Of a stretch of DNA of 13,910 nt, positions 6,918-13,909 are shown piece by piece. Under the pieces are notes generated by a model that saw only the letters and a list, made by a program, of their open reading frames with translations, did no database searches and was not told the origin of the DNA. Made by a program: the position numbers and the translations under genes. The first letter of the stretch is position 1, and every line of letters starts with the position of its first letter. Origin of the DNA: Oscillospiraceae bacterium (GTDB taxonomy: Bacteria; Bacillota_A; Clostridia; Oscillospirales; JAAYXM01); the NCBI GenBank assembly GCA_017408185.1, contig JAFQVE010000505.1, positions 1 to 13,910 on the forward strand, given 5' to 3'.

Positions 6918-7494
6918 TACCACAAAGTGCGATATATGCAGTAAAGATAACAAGCGACGGATTTAACGCACCACGAAGCGCGAGAAACACACACAGCCCT
7001 AAAAGGATTCCGATTGATACAATCGCAAGGATATAACTCATAGTGTATGCCACTCTTACCGGAAGATACTGCAGCATTACACCGAGAAGAATCCTGCCAC
7101 CGTCAAGCGGGTAAACCGGAATGAGATTTATGGCAGTTATCAGAATATTTATCCCTATAAAATAATCAAAAATTGCTGTATTCAGTATTTTTGCCACTGC
7201 AAACCCCAAGCTTGCCGTTATTAGTCCGGCAAGTGGTCCTGCGGTGGCGATTATTGTTTCTTTTTTGTATGGCATACATGAAAGCTCCGGAACATTTACT
7301 CGTATCCCGAAAGCGCGTATATCAACAACGTCGATACTGGCACCACACAAAAGTATTGCGGCAACATGCGAAAGCTCATGAATAATAACAGCAAAAAAAG
7401 TGGGTATAAAAACGTTTCCGGCATCAATGGCATACATTGTTGCAACAAGCAGAACAAAAGGTACACTTACCCTGATTTTTATGTTTTTTATCAT
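6895..7494 (-). CDS. M50 site-2 protease family protein, SpoIVFB-like
   Basis: This is a 199-residue intramembrane zinc metalloprotease. HELSH (zinc motif HExxH, residues 39-43) lies in the second hydrophobic segment, ATAGPLAG is at about 83-90, and NLIPVYPLDGGR (123-134, with D131 the expected third ligand) is in a later segment. About six hydrophobic stretches are visible. It lacks a C-terminal CBS domain, so it is shorter than Bacillus SpoIVFB, which has one. The ATG at 7492-7494 shares four bases (ATGA) with the stop of the upstream M23 gene, so translation is coupled. That pairing resembles spoIVFA-spoIVFB, whose protease cleaves pro-sigma-K. A role in sporulation is inference; it may be a general regulated-proteolysis enzyme. 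It converges on trmD with a 23-base overlap. Confidence 0.88.
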   Translation of the reverse strand: MIKNIKIRVSVPFVLLVATMYAIDAGNVFIPTFFAVIIHELSHVAAILLCGASIDVVDIRAFGIRVNVPELSCMPYKKETIIATAGPLAGLITASLGFAVAKILNTAIFDYFIGINILITAINLIPVYPLDGGRILLGVMLQYLPVRVAYTMSYILAIVSIGILLGLCVFLALRGALNPSLVIFTAYIALCGIKAPHRI

Positions 7495-8378
7495 ACAGTT
7501 TCAGGGGAAACATACAAAGCCGGGTCAAGGCGTGTTGTTCCCTTTCTTACTTCAAAATGAAGATGTGGTCCGGTTGACATTCCGGTACTTCCAACTTCGG
7601 CGACCTTCTGCCCTAACTTTACCCTCTGCCCTTTTTTTACAGAAAGGCGAGAATTATGTCCGTAAAAGCTGCGTATCCCGTTTTTATGTTCAATAAGAAG
7701 GTAGTTGCCATATGTCTTATTTTTACCCGCTTCTATCACCGTTCCGTCAGCAAATGCAGAAATTGCAGTGCCGCTTTTTGCAGCGATATCAAGTCCTGTA
7801 TGAAAGCTTGCATCCTCAATTATCGGATGATCGCGATATCCGTACCTTGACGTTATAATGCCGTAAAGAGGAGATTTATACTTAAAACTGAGCTCAACTT
7901 TTTCGTAACTGCAATAAGATGGTGGGGGGATTTTGAACGGTTCGGCCTTTGTGTCATCCAGAAGCTCTTCCTCGCTCATTTGAAAGCTGAGTGTTTCCAC
8001 ACTCAGCTTTTTTGCTTCGTCCTCTGCCCTTTTTCGTTCTTCTGTGATTTCCAGCTCAAACTCCTCGTTTTTATCCCCTATGTAATAATCCTCATTAAAA
8101 ACAGGTTCAGTGACCGTTTCCCCGCTTGGTTTTTCGTCGCTCGTCCTGAAAACTTCGGTGATTTTTTCGTCAACATCCGTTACACGGCTTATCACCTCAA
8201 CCGCCTCACTGAGTTTAAGTTCACTGCTTACCTTTTCAGAAAGCTTTACTACTATCGGAGCATTTGTATACTTGAGCACAACTGCCGCACAGATTATCAT
8301 AAAACAAATAAAAAGGCGAAAATATACAAATTTACTTTTCTTTTGTTTTTTTTGAGTTCTGTTGTAACGCTTTGGCAT
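7491..8378 (-). CDS. Membrane-anchored M23 (LytM) metallopeptidase, SpoIVFA/SpoIIQ-like
   Basis: This 295-residue protein has a basic N-terminus, one transmembrane segment at about 17-37, and a long acidic low-complexity linker at about 60-150. A C-terminal LytM domain from about 170 has SRYGYRDHP at 178-185, H193-TGL-D197, YGH at 239-241 and H272-L-H274. The complete HxxxD plus HxH set suggests a functional zinc site, unlike the degenerate LytM domains of several sporulation scaffold proteins. The topology places the domain outside the membrane. A GAGGTGA site precedes the ATG. It shares ATGA with the M50 gene, as in the SpoIVFA/SpoIVFB pair. It could equally be a SpoIIQ-type or general cell-wall endopeptidase. 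A perfect intragenic hairpin lies in the linker region. Confidence 0.88.
   Translation of the reverse strand: MPKRYNRTQKKQKKSKFVYFRLFICFMIICAAVVLKYTNAPIVVKLSEKVSSELKLSEAVEVISRVTDVDEKITEVFRTSDEKPSGETVTEPVFNEDYYIGDKNEEFELEITEERKRAEDEAKKLSVETLSFQMSEEELLDDTKAEPFKIPPPSYCSYEKVELSFKYKSPLYGIITSRYGYRDHPIIEDASFHTGLDIAAKSGTAISAFADGTVIEAGKNKTYGNYLLIEHKNGIRSFYGHNSRLSVKKGQRVKLGQKVAEVGSTGMSTGPHLHFEVRKGTTRLDPALYVSPETV
7983..8013 (+). terminator. Perfect 12-bp hairpin with T-run inside the M23 gene, plus-strand orientation
   Basis: AAAGCTGAGTGT (7983-7994) and ACACTCAGCTTT (7999-8010) are perfect reverse complements around a 4-base loop (TTCC). On the plus strand the 3' arm runs into six consecutive T residues (8008-8013), the shape of an intrinsic terminator. 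It lies antisense within the M23 coding sequence (residues about 123-133). It would stop plus-strand transcription that has run past trmD about 1.1 kb upstream. In the sense mRNA the same hairpin has a GGAA (GNRA-type) tetraloop but no proper U-tract. Confidence 0.55.
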
Positions 8379-8398
8379 ACAAAATCACCTCAGTATTA

Positions 8399-8429
8399 AA
8401 CATATGAAAAAATCAGCCGCACAATAACA
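8399..8429 (-). promoter_or_regulatory. Tentative sigma-E-like promoter for the M23/M50 pair
   Basis: On the minus strand CATATGTT (plus 8399-8406) resembles the CATAnnnT -10 class of mother-cell sigma-E promoters. TGTTATT (8423-8429) sits 16 bases upstream as a partial -35. Start of transcription would be near 8391, leaving a very short leader before ATG at 8378. It overlaps the rnmV terminator, which otherwise leaves too little room for a promoter. This is weak evidence and matches could be chance. Confidence 0.25.
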
Positions 8430-8446
8430 AAGCCGAGCGACTGATT
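8405..8446 (-). terminator. Intrinsic terminator after rnmV
   Basis: In the minus-strand RNA, AAUCAGUCGC (plus 8437-8446) pairs with GCGGCUGAUU (8411-8420): ten pairs including one G-U, with a 16-base loop. Six U residues follow, counting the arm end (8407-8412). It lies just past the rnmV stop and closes the comEC-holA-rnmV unit before the M23 gene. Confidence 0.75.
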
Positions 8447-8462
8447 AAAAATTTATACAAGC

Positions 8463-9050
8463 TTAAATAACACATTCATTTGCTGCTTTTTCAAATTCCT
8501 CGCGCGTGAATATCATATTAACAGCAGCAAGAAAGGCGTTTGCCGACATATCTTTCGGAAGGTCAAGTTTTTTGGCAATAGCTTCTCTTTTTTCCGCACT
8601 CTTTTCCCCTCCGGAAAGTCCCATAGCATACATATCCTGCTTTGTGATGCCAGCGCTGTGTCTTTCAGGCTCATCTGTAAAGGTTGCTCCGGCGCGCCTG
8701 AGTGCATTTATTATCACATCCGGAGTCATACCCTCAACCCCCAAAAAACCTGCTTTTGAAGCTGAACTTTTGCGGCGTTCCTTTCCTTCTATTTCCGGTA
8801 TATATGCGTGCTTTACCCTTCCACGAGCAAAGCTTGCTATATGATTGCGAATAACAAGACCGGCGCCATCACTGTCCGTCAGCACAATTATGCCGTTTTT
8901 CTCAGCAAGGCGTTCAATAAGCCTGCGTTTTTCTTTGTTGTTGAAAATCCCGAATCCCGATGTTTCAATAATATGGGCATCCACACACTGAGAAAGCGTA
9001 TTTACATCATAACGCCCCTCTACGATAATTGTTTCCAGAACGCACTTCAT
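8463..9050 (-). CDS. rnmV: Ribonuclease M5 (5S rRNA maturation)
   Basis: RNase M5 trims both ends of precursor 5S rRNA in low-GC Gram-positive bacteria. The 195-residue product is a Toprim-domain protein: IIVEGRYD with E11, then LTDSDGAG with D59 and D61 as the metal-binding acidic pair, followed by the family-typical basic stretch and FLGVEGM. The frame also has a GTG codon directly before the chosen ATG (9048-9050). The ATG is preferred by codon, though GTG at 9053 is equally reachable from GAGGAA in the end of holA. It begins within five bases of the holA stop, so the two are cotranscribed. Its more usual partner ksgA is not in this window. Confidence 0.93.
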   Translation of the reverse strand: MKCVLETIIVEGRYDVNTLSQCVDAHIIETSGFGIFNNKEKRRLIERLAEKNGIIVLTDSDGAGLVIRNHIASFARGRVKHAYIPEIEGKERRKSSASKAGFLGVEGMTPDVIINALRRAGATFTDEPERHSAGITKQDMYAMGLSGGEKSAEKREAIAKKLDLPKDMSANAFLAAVNMIFTREEFEKAANECVI

Positions 9051-9054
9051 CACA

Positions 9055-10065
9055 TTATTCCTCAGCTGCTATCGACGCAATAAGCGTAGACAGAACTTCC
9101 CATCCTGCACCAAATTTGAGCTTTTCGTCTGCGCGAGTAGTAAGTTCAATTGAACGGCGCAGATGCACTTTACTCATCGCACGCGCTGCATTCAGAGCAA
9201 GACGAGCGGGATAGTCACTTCTCATATCAAACAGCTCCATCACCTCTTTTTTACCCCCTCCGCGCTCTATAATAAGCTTTGCGGCATAAAGGCGACGGAA
9301 TTGCTGTGCGATAAGCGCAAGCACCGGAATGGGTTTCTCGTTCTGTGCCTCAAGATCTCCAAGAACAGAAAGAGCCTCTCCGTATTTTTTCTCTGCCACG
9401 GCATTAGCGGCATCGAATACCGCTGATGTCACATTGCGTGATGCAATACTTTCTATGTCGGCACGCGAAATTTCTTTTTTCTTTGCATATGCCGATACCT
9501 TCTCAATCTCAGGAATAAGCTGTTGCATAATCTCTCCGCAGTAGTACATCATAAAATCTGCAGTGTCAGAGCTAACATCCTTACCGTTTGCAAGAAATCT
9601 GCGCTTTATCCATGAAATTAAGTCAGTACGCGACTGCTTTTTAAAATCTACTGCATAGCCGTATTTTTCAAAGACCTTATACAATTTTCTTCTTTTATCA
9701 GGCTTATACTCAATATTTGAATATACAAAAACCAGTACACAATGCTCGGGCATATCAGAAAAAAGCTTTTCTGCCTTTTCGGAAAAATCCGCGTTTGCAG
9801 ATATGACATCAAAATCACGCACAATTACAAGGCGGCGGTCACTCATTGCAGGATAGCTTTCCACCACATCTGCAAGCTCATTAAACTCCGGTTCTTTGTT
9901 TATAACCGTAAGGTTAAATTCCGGCATCATGTCTCCGACAACTTTCTTTTGAAGCTCAGAAAGATAATATTCAAGAAGATACACTTCTTCTCCGTAAAAA
10001 ATATACAAAGAAGAAAAGTCTTCCGATTTCAGCTTTTGCTTAAATTCTTCCAATTTCATATTCAT
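9055..10065 (-). CDS. holA: DNA polymerase III subunit delta
   Basis: HolA is the delta subunit of the clamp loader; it opens the beta sliding clamp. The 336-residue product shows the family N-terminus (SSLYIFYGEEVYLLEYYL), ESYPAMSDRRLVIVRD, SNIEYKPDKRRKLYKVFEK, a central helical region, and the C-terminal collar-domain stretch IPVLALIAQQFRRLYAAK. No Walker A motif is present, as expected for delta. The chosen ATG (10063-10065) shares ATGA with the comEC stop. A second in-frame ATG two codons later is possible. The comEC-holA order is common in Firmicutes. Confidence 0.95.
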   Translation of the reverse strand: MNMKLEEFKQKLKSEDFSSLYIFYGEEVYLLEYYLSELQKKVVGDMMPEFNLTVINKEPEFNELADVVESYPAMSDRRLVIVRDFDVISANADFSEKAEKLFSDMPEHCVLVFVYSNIEYKPDKRRKLYKVFEKYGYAVDFKKQSRTDLISWIKRRFLANGKDVSSDTADFMMYYCGEIMQQLIPEIEKVSAYAKKKEISRADIESIASRNVTSAVFDAANAVAEKKYGEALSVLGDLEAQNEKPIPVLALIAQQFRRLYAAKLIIERGGGKKEVMELFDMRSDYPARLALNAARAMSKVHLRRSIELTTRADEKLKFGAGWEVLSTLIASIAAEE

Positions 10066-12398
10066 TCTGCTTCCGTCTCCTTTTCTCTCGAATAGAAAGT
10101 CAACGTTCCTTCCGTATCGGTTCTTCTTACCTCGGAGCCAATATTACGAAGTCTCTTCATCGCTTGTGAGGAAGGATGTCCGTAAGAGTTCCCCTCACCT
10201 ACGGAAATAACAGACAGTTCAGGGAGCGCGCGGTTCAGAAGTGCCTGCGAGCTTGATGTTTTTGAGCCGTGGTGTCCCACAATGTATCCCTCACAGTCAG
10301 GAATACGATCGAGAACAAGCCTCTCATTTGACGTTGCAATATCCCCCGTTATGAGAAGTTCATACTCTTCGTCGCACACAAGAACGACAAGACCGTTCTC
10401 ATTCTCGTCACTTCCACCTGGAAGCGTAAGAAGTTTTATTTCCATTCCTTCAAGTTCTATTGTTGTATCCTCATCTACAAACACACTGTCACACTCTTCG
10501 CCAGCAATGTCAGCGATATCCATAAACGTTGCATTTTCTCTGTCGGTTGCAGGCATATACACTGCTTTTGTACTAACAGATTTCATAAGATATTCTGCTC
10601 CGTTTGCGTGATCAGCGTGCGCGTGAGTGAGGACAAGTGCATCAATATCAGAAACACCGAGACTGAAAAGGTGTGCTATTGCAATACGGTCTGCAGGAGA
10701 ATCACCGCCGCAATCTATAACGGCACAAGAATCTCCGGATGTTGCAATAATACACTGCCCCTGCCCTACATCAAGAACATCAAAGCGGATCCCTTCGTTA
10801 TGCATCATATGAGATTTTTCAGCATTTAACACTGCGAAAGAACAGACAAAAGCAATAAAAACAGATATCAGAGAAAACGGAATACGGAGCTTGCTTTTCC
10901 CTGTTAAAATCGAGTAAACAACTACAAAACAGATAAAACATATCATAAAGAGAACAACCGGCTCACCTGTAAAAATCTCAGACACAGGAAGTGATGCCAA
11001 CGTATTTACAATACTCATAATAATTCCCACCAAAAAATCTATAATATATGCTCCTGCCTTCGCCACGGCCGGAAACAGAAACCCAATCAATGTATTCACA
11101 AAACCCAGTGAAAACACAACAGATATGAAAAAGTTCAGAATTATATTCGCGAGCGGGCCAACGACAGAAACTGTTCCAAATAAATATGCTGTAAGCGGAG
11201 CAGTGAAAACAGTTGCAGAAACAGATACCGCCGCAACAGATACCATTCCCACAGTCAGCTTTCTCAAATAGCTCTTTTTATGCACTGTTAAACATTCAAA
11301 AAGCTCTCGAAGCTTTGGGTATAGCACTATTATACCAAGCGTTGCCGCAAATGACAACAGAAAAGCAGAATCGGTTACACAATAAGGATTCAGCACACAT
11401 AACAAAAACGCAGAAAAGGACAGCGCAGTAATCTGGTCATACTCTCTCTTTCCGAAATCAGAGAAAACAACAAACATCTGCATAATAAATGCACGAAGCG
11501 CAGATTGCGGCGCCCCAACCATAAGCACGAAAAGAAAAACAAGCGGTTGTACAGCAAGCTTTATGTATTTGTTTTTTGAAAAATATAAAAACAACCCAAG
11601 TATGAAAGAAATGTGAAGTCCGGAAACTGAAATTGCATGAGACATTCCGGTTACAGACAGATTGTTGCGAAAATCTTCCGAAAGGCCACTCCTGTCTCCC
11701 ATAATAAGCGAGTTCACAAGCGGAGAAGAACGCTCGTTGTAAATATCCCCAATCTTATCTTTAAAATATTTGGCAAGAAACTGAGGAACATACCGGAGCT
11801 TTATTCCTGCGCTGTCTGACAGAATAACCACGTTTTCTGCAAACATGACGGTGTCCGTATATCTTGATTTGTAATACGTCTTTTCTGCGAAATACCGAGT
11901 GTTTTCGAGCTCGTACAATTTTGCTTGCATATGCACAGTATCGCCTGGAGAAAGACTATCCGGAACGAAATCGGAATATACAAGAGCCTTTATTTTCTTT
12001 CCGTTATAATCGATTCGTGCGTCGAACGAATATTTACCGGAATCTGTATTACCCGGATATGATGCAACCTCTGCTGTAATCTCCGATTTTGCGAAGAAGC
12101 TTCTCGGAAGAGCGTCCTCTGCGATAAAATAACACAGATACATAAACGAAAGCGCAGCCGCAATGAGCACAAGTGAAGCACTGAATCTGTTTTCTGTCAT
12201 ACAGAGAAAGGTAACCACCGGCAAAAGAAACAGCATCCACATACACAAAAAAGCGAGAGCTGTATTGCTAAGGAACCAAACAGCCGCAGTTGCGACAAAT
12301 GATGTACAAAACCAAAAGAGATACCTTTTTCCCAAACCACTCACAACCCGAATTAAAAATACAGGTGACAAGCCGCAATATATATTGAAGCCTGTCAC
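10062..12398 (-). CDS. comEC: DNA internalization / competence protein ComEC/Rec2
   Basis: ComEC forms the membrane channel for single-stranded DNA uptake in natural transformation. All three parts are present: an N-terminal DUF4131/OB-like region after two hydrophobic stretches (about residues 25-190), the polytopic Competence domain (NSLIMGDRSGLSEDF at 229-243, SHAISVSGLHISF at 253-265, many hydrophobic segments to about 525), and a C-terminal metallo-beta-lactamase domain (VLDVGQGQ at 541, LTHAHADH with H592, H594, D596, H597, and later GHHGSKTSS). The given start is the longest option, a GTG at 12396-12398. It lies inside a terminator-like hairpin and has a poor ribosome binding site. GTG at 12342-12344 or TTG at 12333-12335 (giving a GKRYLFW N-terminus) are plausible alternatives. 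It heads a tight unit with holA and rnmV. Confidence 0.93.
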   Translation of the reverse strand: MTGFNIYCGLSPVFLIRVVSGLGKRYLFWFCTSFVATAAVWFLSNTALAFLCMWMLFLLPVVTFLCMTENRFSASLVLIAAALSFMYLCYFIAEDALPRSFFAKSEITAEVASYPGNTDSGKYSFDARIDYNGKKIKALVYSDFVPDSLSPGDTVHMQAKLYELENTRYFAEKTYYKSRYTDTVMFAENVVILSDSAGIKLRYVPQFLAKYFKDKIGDIYNERSSPLVNSLIMGDRSGLSEDFRNNLSVTGMSHAISVSGLHISFILGLFLYFSKNKYIKLAVQPLVFLFVLMVGAPQSALRAFIMQMFVVFSDFGKREYDQITALSFSAFLLCVLNPYCVTDSAFLLSFAATLGIIVLYPKLRELFECLTVHKKSYLRKLTVGMVSVAAVSVSATVFTAPLTAYLFGTVSVVGPLANIILNFFISVVFSLGFVNTLIGFLFPAVAKAGAYIIDFLVGIIMSIVNTLASLPVSEIFTGEPVVLFMICFICFVVVYSILTGKSKLRIPFSLISVFIAFVCSFAVLNAEKSHMMHNEGIRFDVLDVGQGQCIIATSGDSCAVIDCGGDSPADRIAIAHLFSLGVSDIDALVLTHAHADHANGAEYLMKSVSTKAVYMPATDRENATFMDIADIAGEECDSVFVDEDTTIELEGMEIKLLTLPGGSDENENGLVVLVCDEEYELLITGDIATSNERLVLDRIPDCEGYIVGHHGSKTSSSQALLNRALPELSVISVGEGNSYGHPSSQAMKRLRNIGSEVRRTDTEGTLTFYSREKETEAE

Positions 12399-12399
12399 C
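12355..12399 (-). terminator. Probable terminator after the aldolase gene
   Basis: In minus-strand RNA, GGUGACAGGC (plus 12390-12399) pairs with GCUUGUCACC (12364-12373): ten pairs with one G-U. The loop contains its own palindrome (CAATAT/ATATTG), and UGUAUUUUU follows the stem. It begins 25 bases after the aldolase stop. It overlaps the longest comEC frame. The short gap before the U-run makes it less certain. Confidence 0.55.
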
Positions 12400-12423
12400 C
12401 TTATTTTCTGCTATAAAATACAG

Positions 12424-13353
12424 TTAGATCTTATCGTTGCTTCCGAGAACATTGACGATCTTGTGTTTTACGAGCTCTTTGATATTTGCTCTTGCCGGAG
12501 AAAGGTACTGACGCGGATCAAAGTGCTCCGGATGCTCTGCAAAATACTTGCGAACTGTGCCTGTCATTGCAAGACGAAGGTCAGAGTCGATATTGATCTT
12601 ACATACAGCCATACGTGCAGCCTGACGAAGCATATCTTCAGGAACACCCTGTGCTCCCGGCATATTACCGCCGTTCGCATTGATCATCTCAACATATTCC
12701 GGAATAACGGAAGATGCACCATGGAGAACGATCGGGAAATTCGGGAGGCGCTTTGAAACCTCTTCGAGAATATCGAAGCGGAGGCGTGGCTCACCCTTGA
12801 ACTTGAATGCACCGTGACTTGTGCCGATAGCAATGGCGAGAGAGTCAACACCTGTACGTGTAACAAACTCTTCAACCTCTGCCGGATTTGTGAACTGAGC
12901 ATCCTCATCGGATACGTTTACATCATCCTCAATACCGGCAAGCTTTCCAAGCTCACCTTCTACTACAACGCCGTGAGCGTGAGCATAGTCAACAACCTTC
13001 TTTGTGAGCTCAATATTTTCCTCAAAAGAATACTTGGAGCCGTCGATCATAACGGAAGTGAATCCGCCGTCGATGCAGGATTTACAGATATCAAAGCTGT
13101 CACCATGGTCAAGGTGAACGCAGATCGGAAGATCTGTGTCCTCAATAGCAGCTTCGATGAGCTTCATGAGGTATACGTGCTTTGCATACTTTCTCGCACC
13201 TGCGGAAACCTGGAGAATAAGAGGCGAGTTAACCTCTTTTGCTGCCTCAGTGATACCCTGGACAATCTCCATGTTGTTTACATTGAAGGCGCCGATAGCA
13301 TAACCGCCCTCATATGCTTTTTTGAACATTTCTGTTGAAGTTACAAGTGGCAT
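12424..13353 (-). CDS. fba: Class II fructose-1,6-bisphosphate aldolase
   Basis: This zinc enzyme interconverts fructose-1,6-bisphosphate with glyceraldehyde-3-phosphate and dihydroxyacetone phosphate in glycolysis and gluconeogenesis. The 309-residue product has the class II motifs in order: CVHLDHGDSF at 78-87 with catalytic D82 and zinc ligand H83, VEGELGKLAGIEDD at 131-144, GTSHGAFKF at 177-185 with H180, VLHGASSVI at 209-217 with H211, and NIDSDLRLAMT at 254-264. Length is typical of the FbaA type. The ATG follows AAGGAG by about 8 bases. It has its own promoter upstream and a probable terminator downstream, so it appears monocistronic. Confidence 0.97.
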   Translation of the reverse strand: MPLVTSTEMFKKAYEGGYAIGAFNVNNMEIVQGITEAAKEVNSPLILQVSAGARKYAKHVYLMKLIEAAIEDTDLPICVHLDHGDSFDICKSCIDGGFTSVMIDGSKYSFEENIELTKKVVDYAHAHGVVVEGELGKLAGIEDDVNVSDEDAQFTNPAEVEEFVTRTGVDSLAIAIGTSHGAFKFKGEPRLRFDILEEVSKRLPNFPIVLHGASSVIPEYVEMINANGGNMPGAQGVPEDMLRQAARMAVCKINIDSDLRLAMTGTVRKYFAEHPEHFDPRQYLSPARANIKELVKHKIVNVLGSNDKI

Positions 13354-13385
13354 AATTACATCTCCTTAAATTTTTTACCTATGTT

Positions 13386-13413
13386 AGTTTACCACATTTT
13401 TCAAGAAAATCAA
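13386..13413 (-). promoter_or_regulatory. Probable promoter of fba
   Basis: On the minus strand TTGATT (plus 13408-13413) lies 16 bases from TAAACT (13386-13391). TGG just before the -10 makes it an extended type. Each box matches four of six consensus bases. It would give a leader of about 26 bases before the aldolase ATG. The strong glycolytic gene must have a promoter in this gap or be read through from the GNAT gene, for which no convincing terminator is seen. Confidence 0.5.
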
Positions 13414-13453
13414 GAGGAAATTGCGATTTTTTTAACATTATCGCCAAAAGTTT

Positions 13454-13909
13454 TTAATTTATGCGTTTTTCAACCGCTATAACATCTTCCATTTTTGAGA
13501 AATTCAGCATTGCAAAGTAGCGTGAAACGCCGCTTCCGCCCTGCTCCACATATAGCATACGGACAATATGACGCATTGCAAGCTGCGCAGAAAGATAATC
13601 AAGCGTTTTTTGTGCATATACATGTCCGGCATCATTATTTTGATAGCATATCTCACAAAGAACAAAATCCAGCCCGCCGTCATCACGGTTTTTAGTATTC
13701 CCCATCACAAAGCCGCACGGAAGCCCATTATTGTCCATAGTAATAAAACCTGTAAAGCCGATGGACTTAGCAATAGCAAAAAGACGCGCGTATGCAGATG
13801 AATATGTCCACTTACCGTTCCACGGTTCGGCATTTGCTATACCGACAAACATTGTTGCAGCATTTTTTACATTATCGAGATTTATCGGAATAAAACGCAC
13901 GTCTTTCAC
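13454..13909 (-). CDS. GNAT-like N-acetyltransferase, possibly cut at its 5' end
   Basis: The open frame of 151 codons resembles a group of clostridial GNAT acetyltransferases: NAEPWNGKW near residues 26-34, GFTGFITMDNNGLPCGFVMGN at about 51-71 forming the central strands, and a C-terminal MLNFSKMED stretch where the family has a YxxxGF pattern. The acetyl-CoA loop, normally Q/RxxGxG/A, is degenerate here (NNDAGHVYA). Substrate is unknown. The first codon in view is a GTG one base from the right edge, so the true start may lie outside the window. It precedes fba on the same strand with a 100-base gap. Confidence 0.65.
   Translation of the reverse strand: MKDVRFIPINLDNVKNAATMFVGIANAEPWNGKWTYSSAYARLFAIAKSIGFTGFITMDNNGLPCGFVMGNTKNRDDGGLDFVLCEICYQNNDAGHVYAQKTLDYLSAQLAMRHIVRMLYVEQGGSGVSRYFAMLNFSKMEDVIAVEKRIN

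Noticed and set aside
8110..8399. Plus-strand open frames antisense to the start of the M23 gene
   Set aside because: They are low-complexity serine/threonine- or phenylalanine-rich complements of the acidic linker and membrane segment of the M23 protein.
12814..13338. 174-codon open frame on the plus strand
   Set aside because: It is antisense to the aldolase, whose catalytic motifs are spread over the same region. No independent support was seen.
13415..13445. Possible terminator for the GNAT gene (GCGAT/ATCGC pairing)
   Set aside because: The stem has only five pairs, a loop of about 12 bases and no T-run after it.
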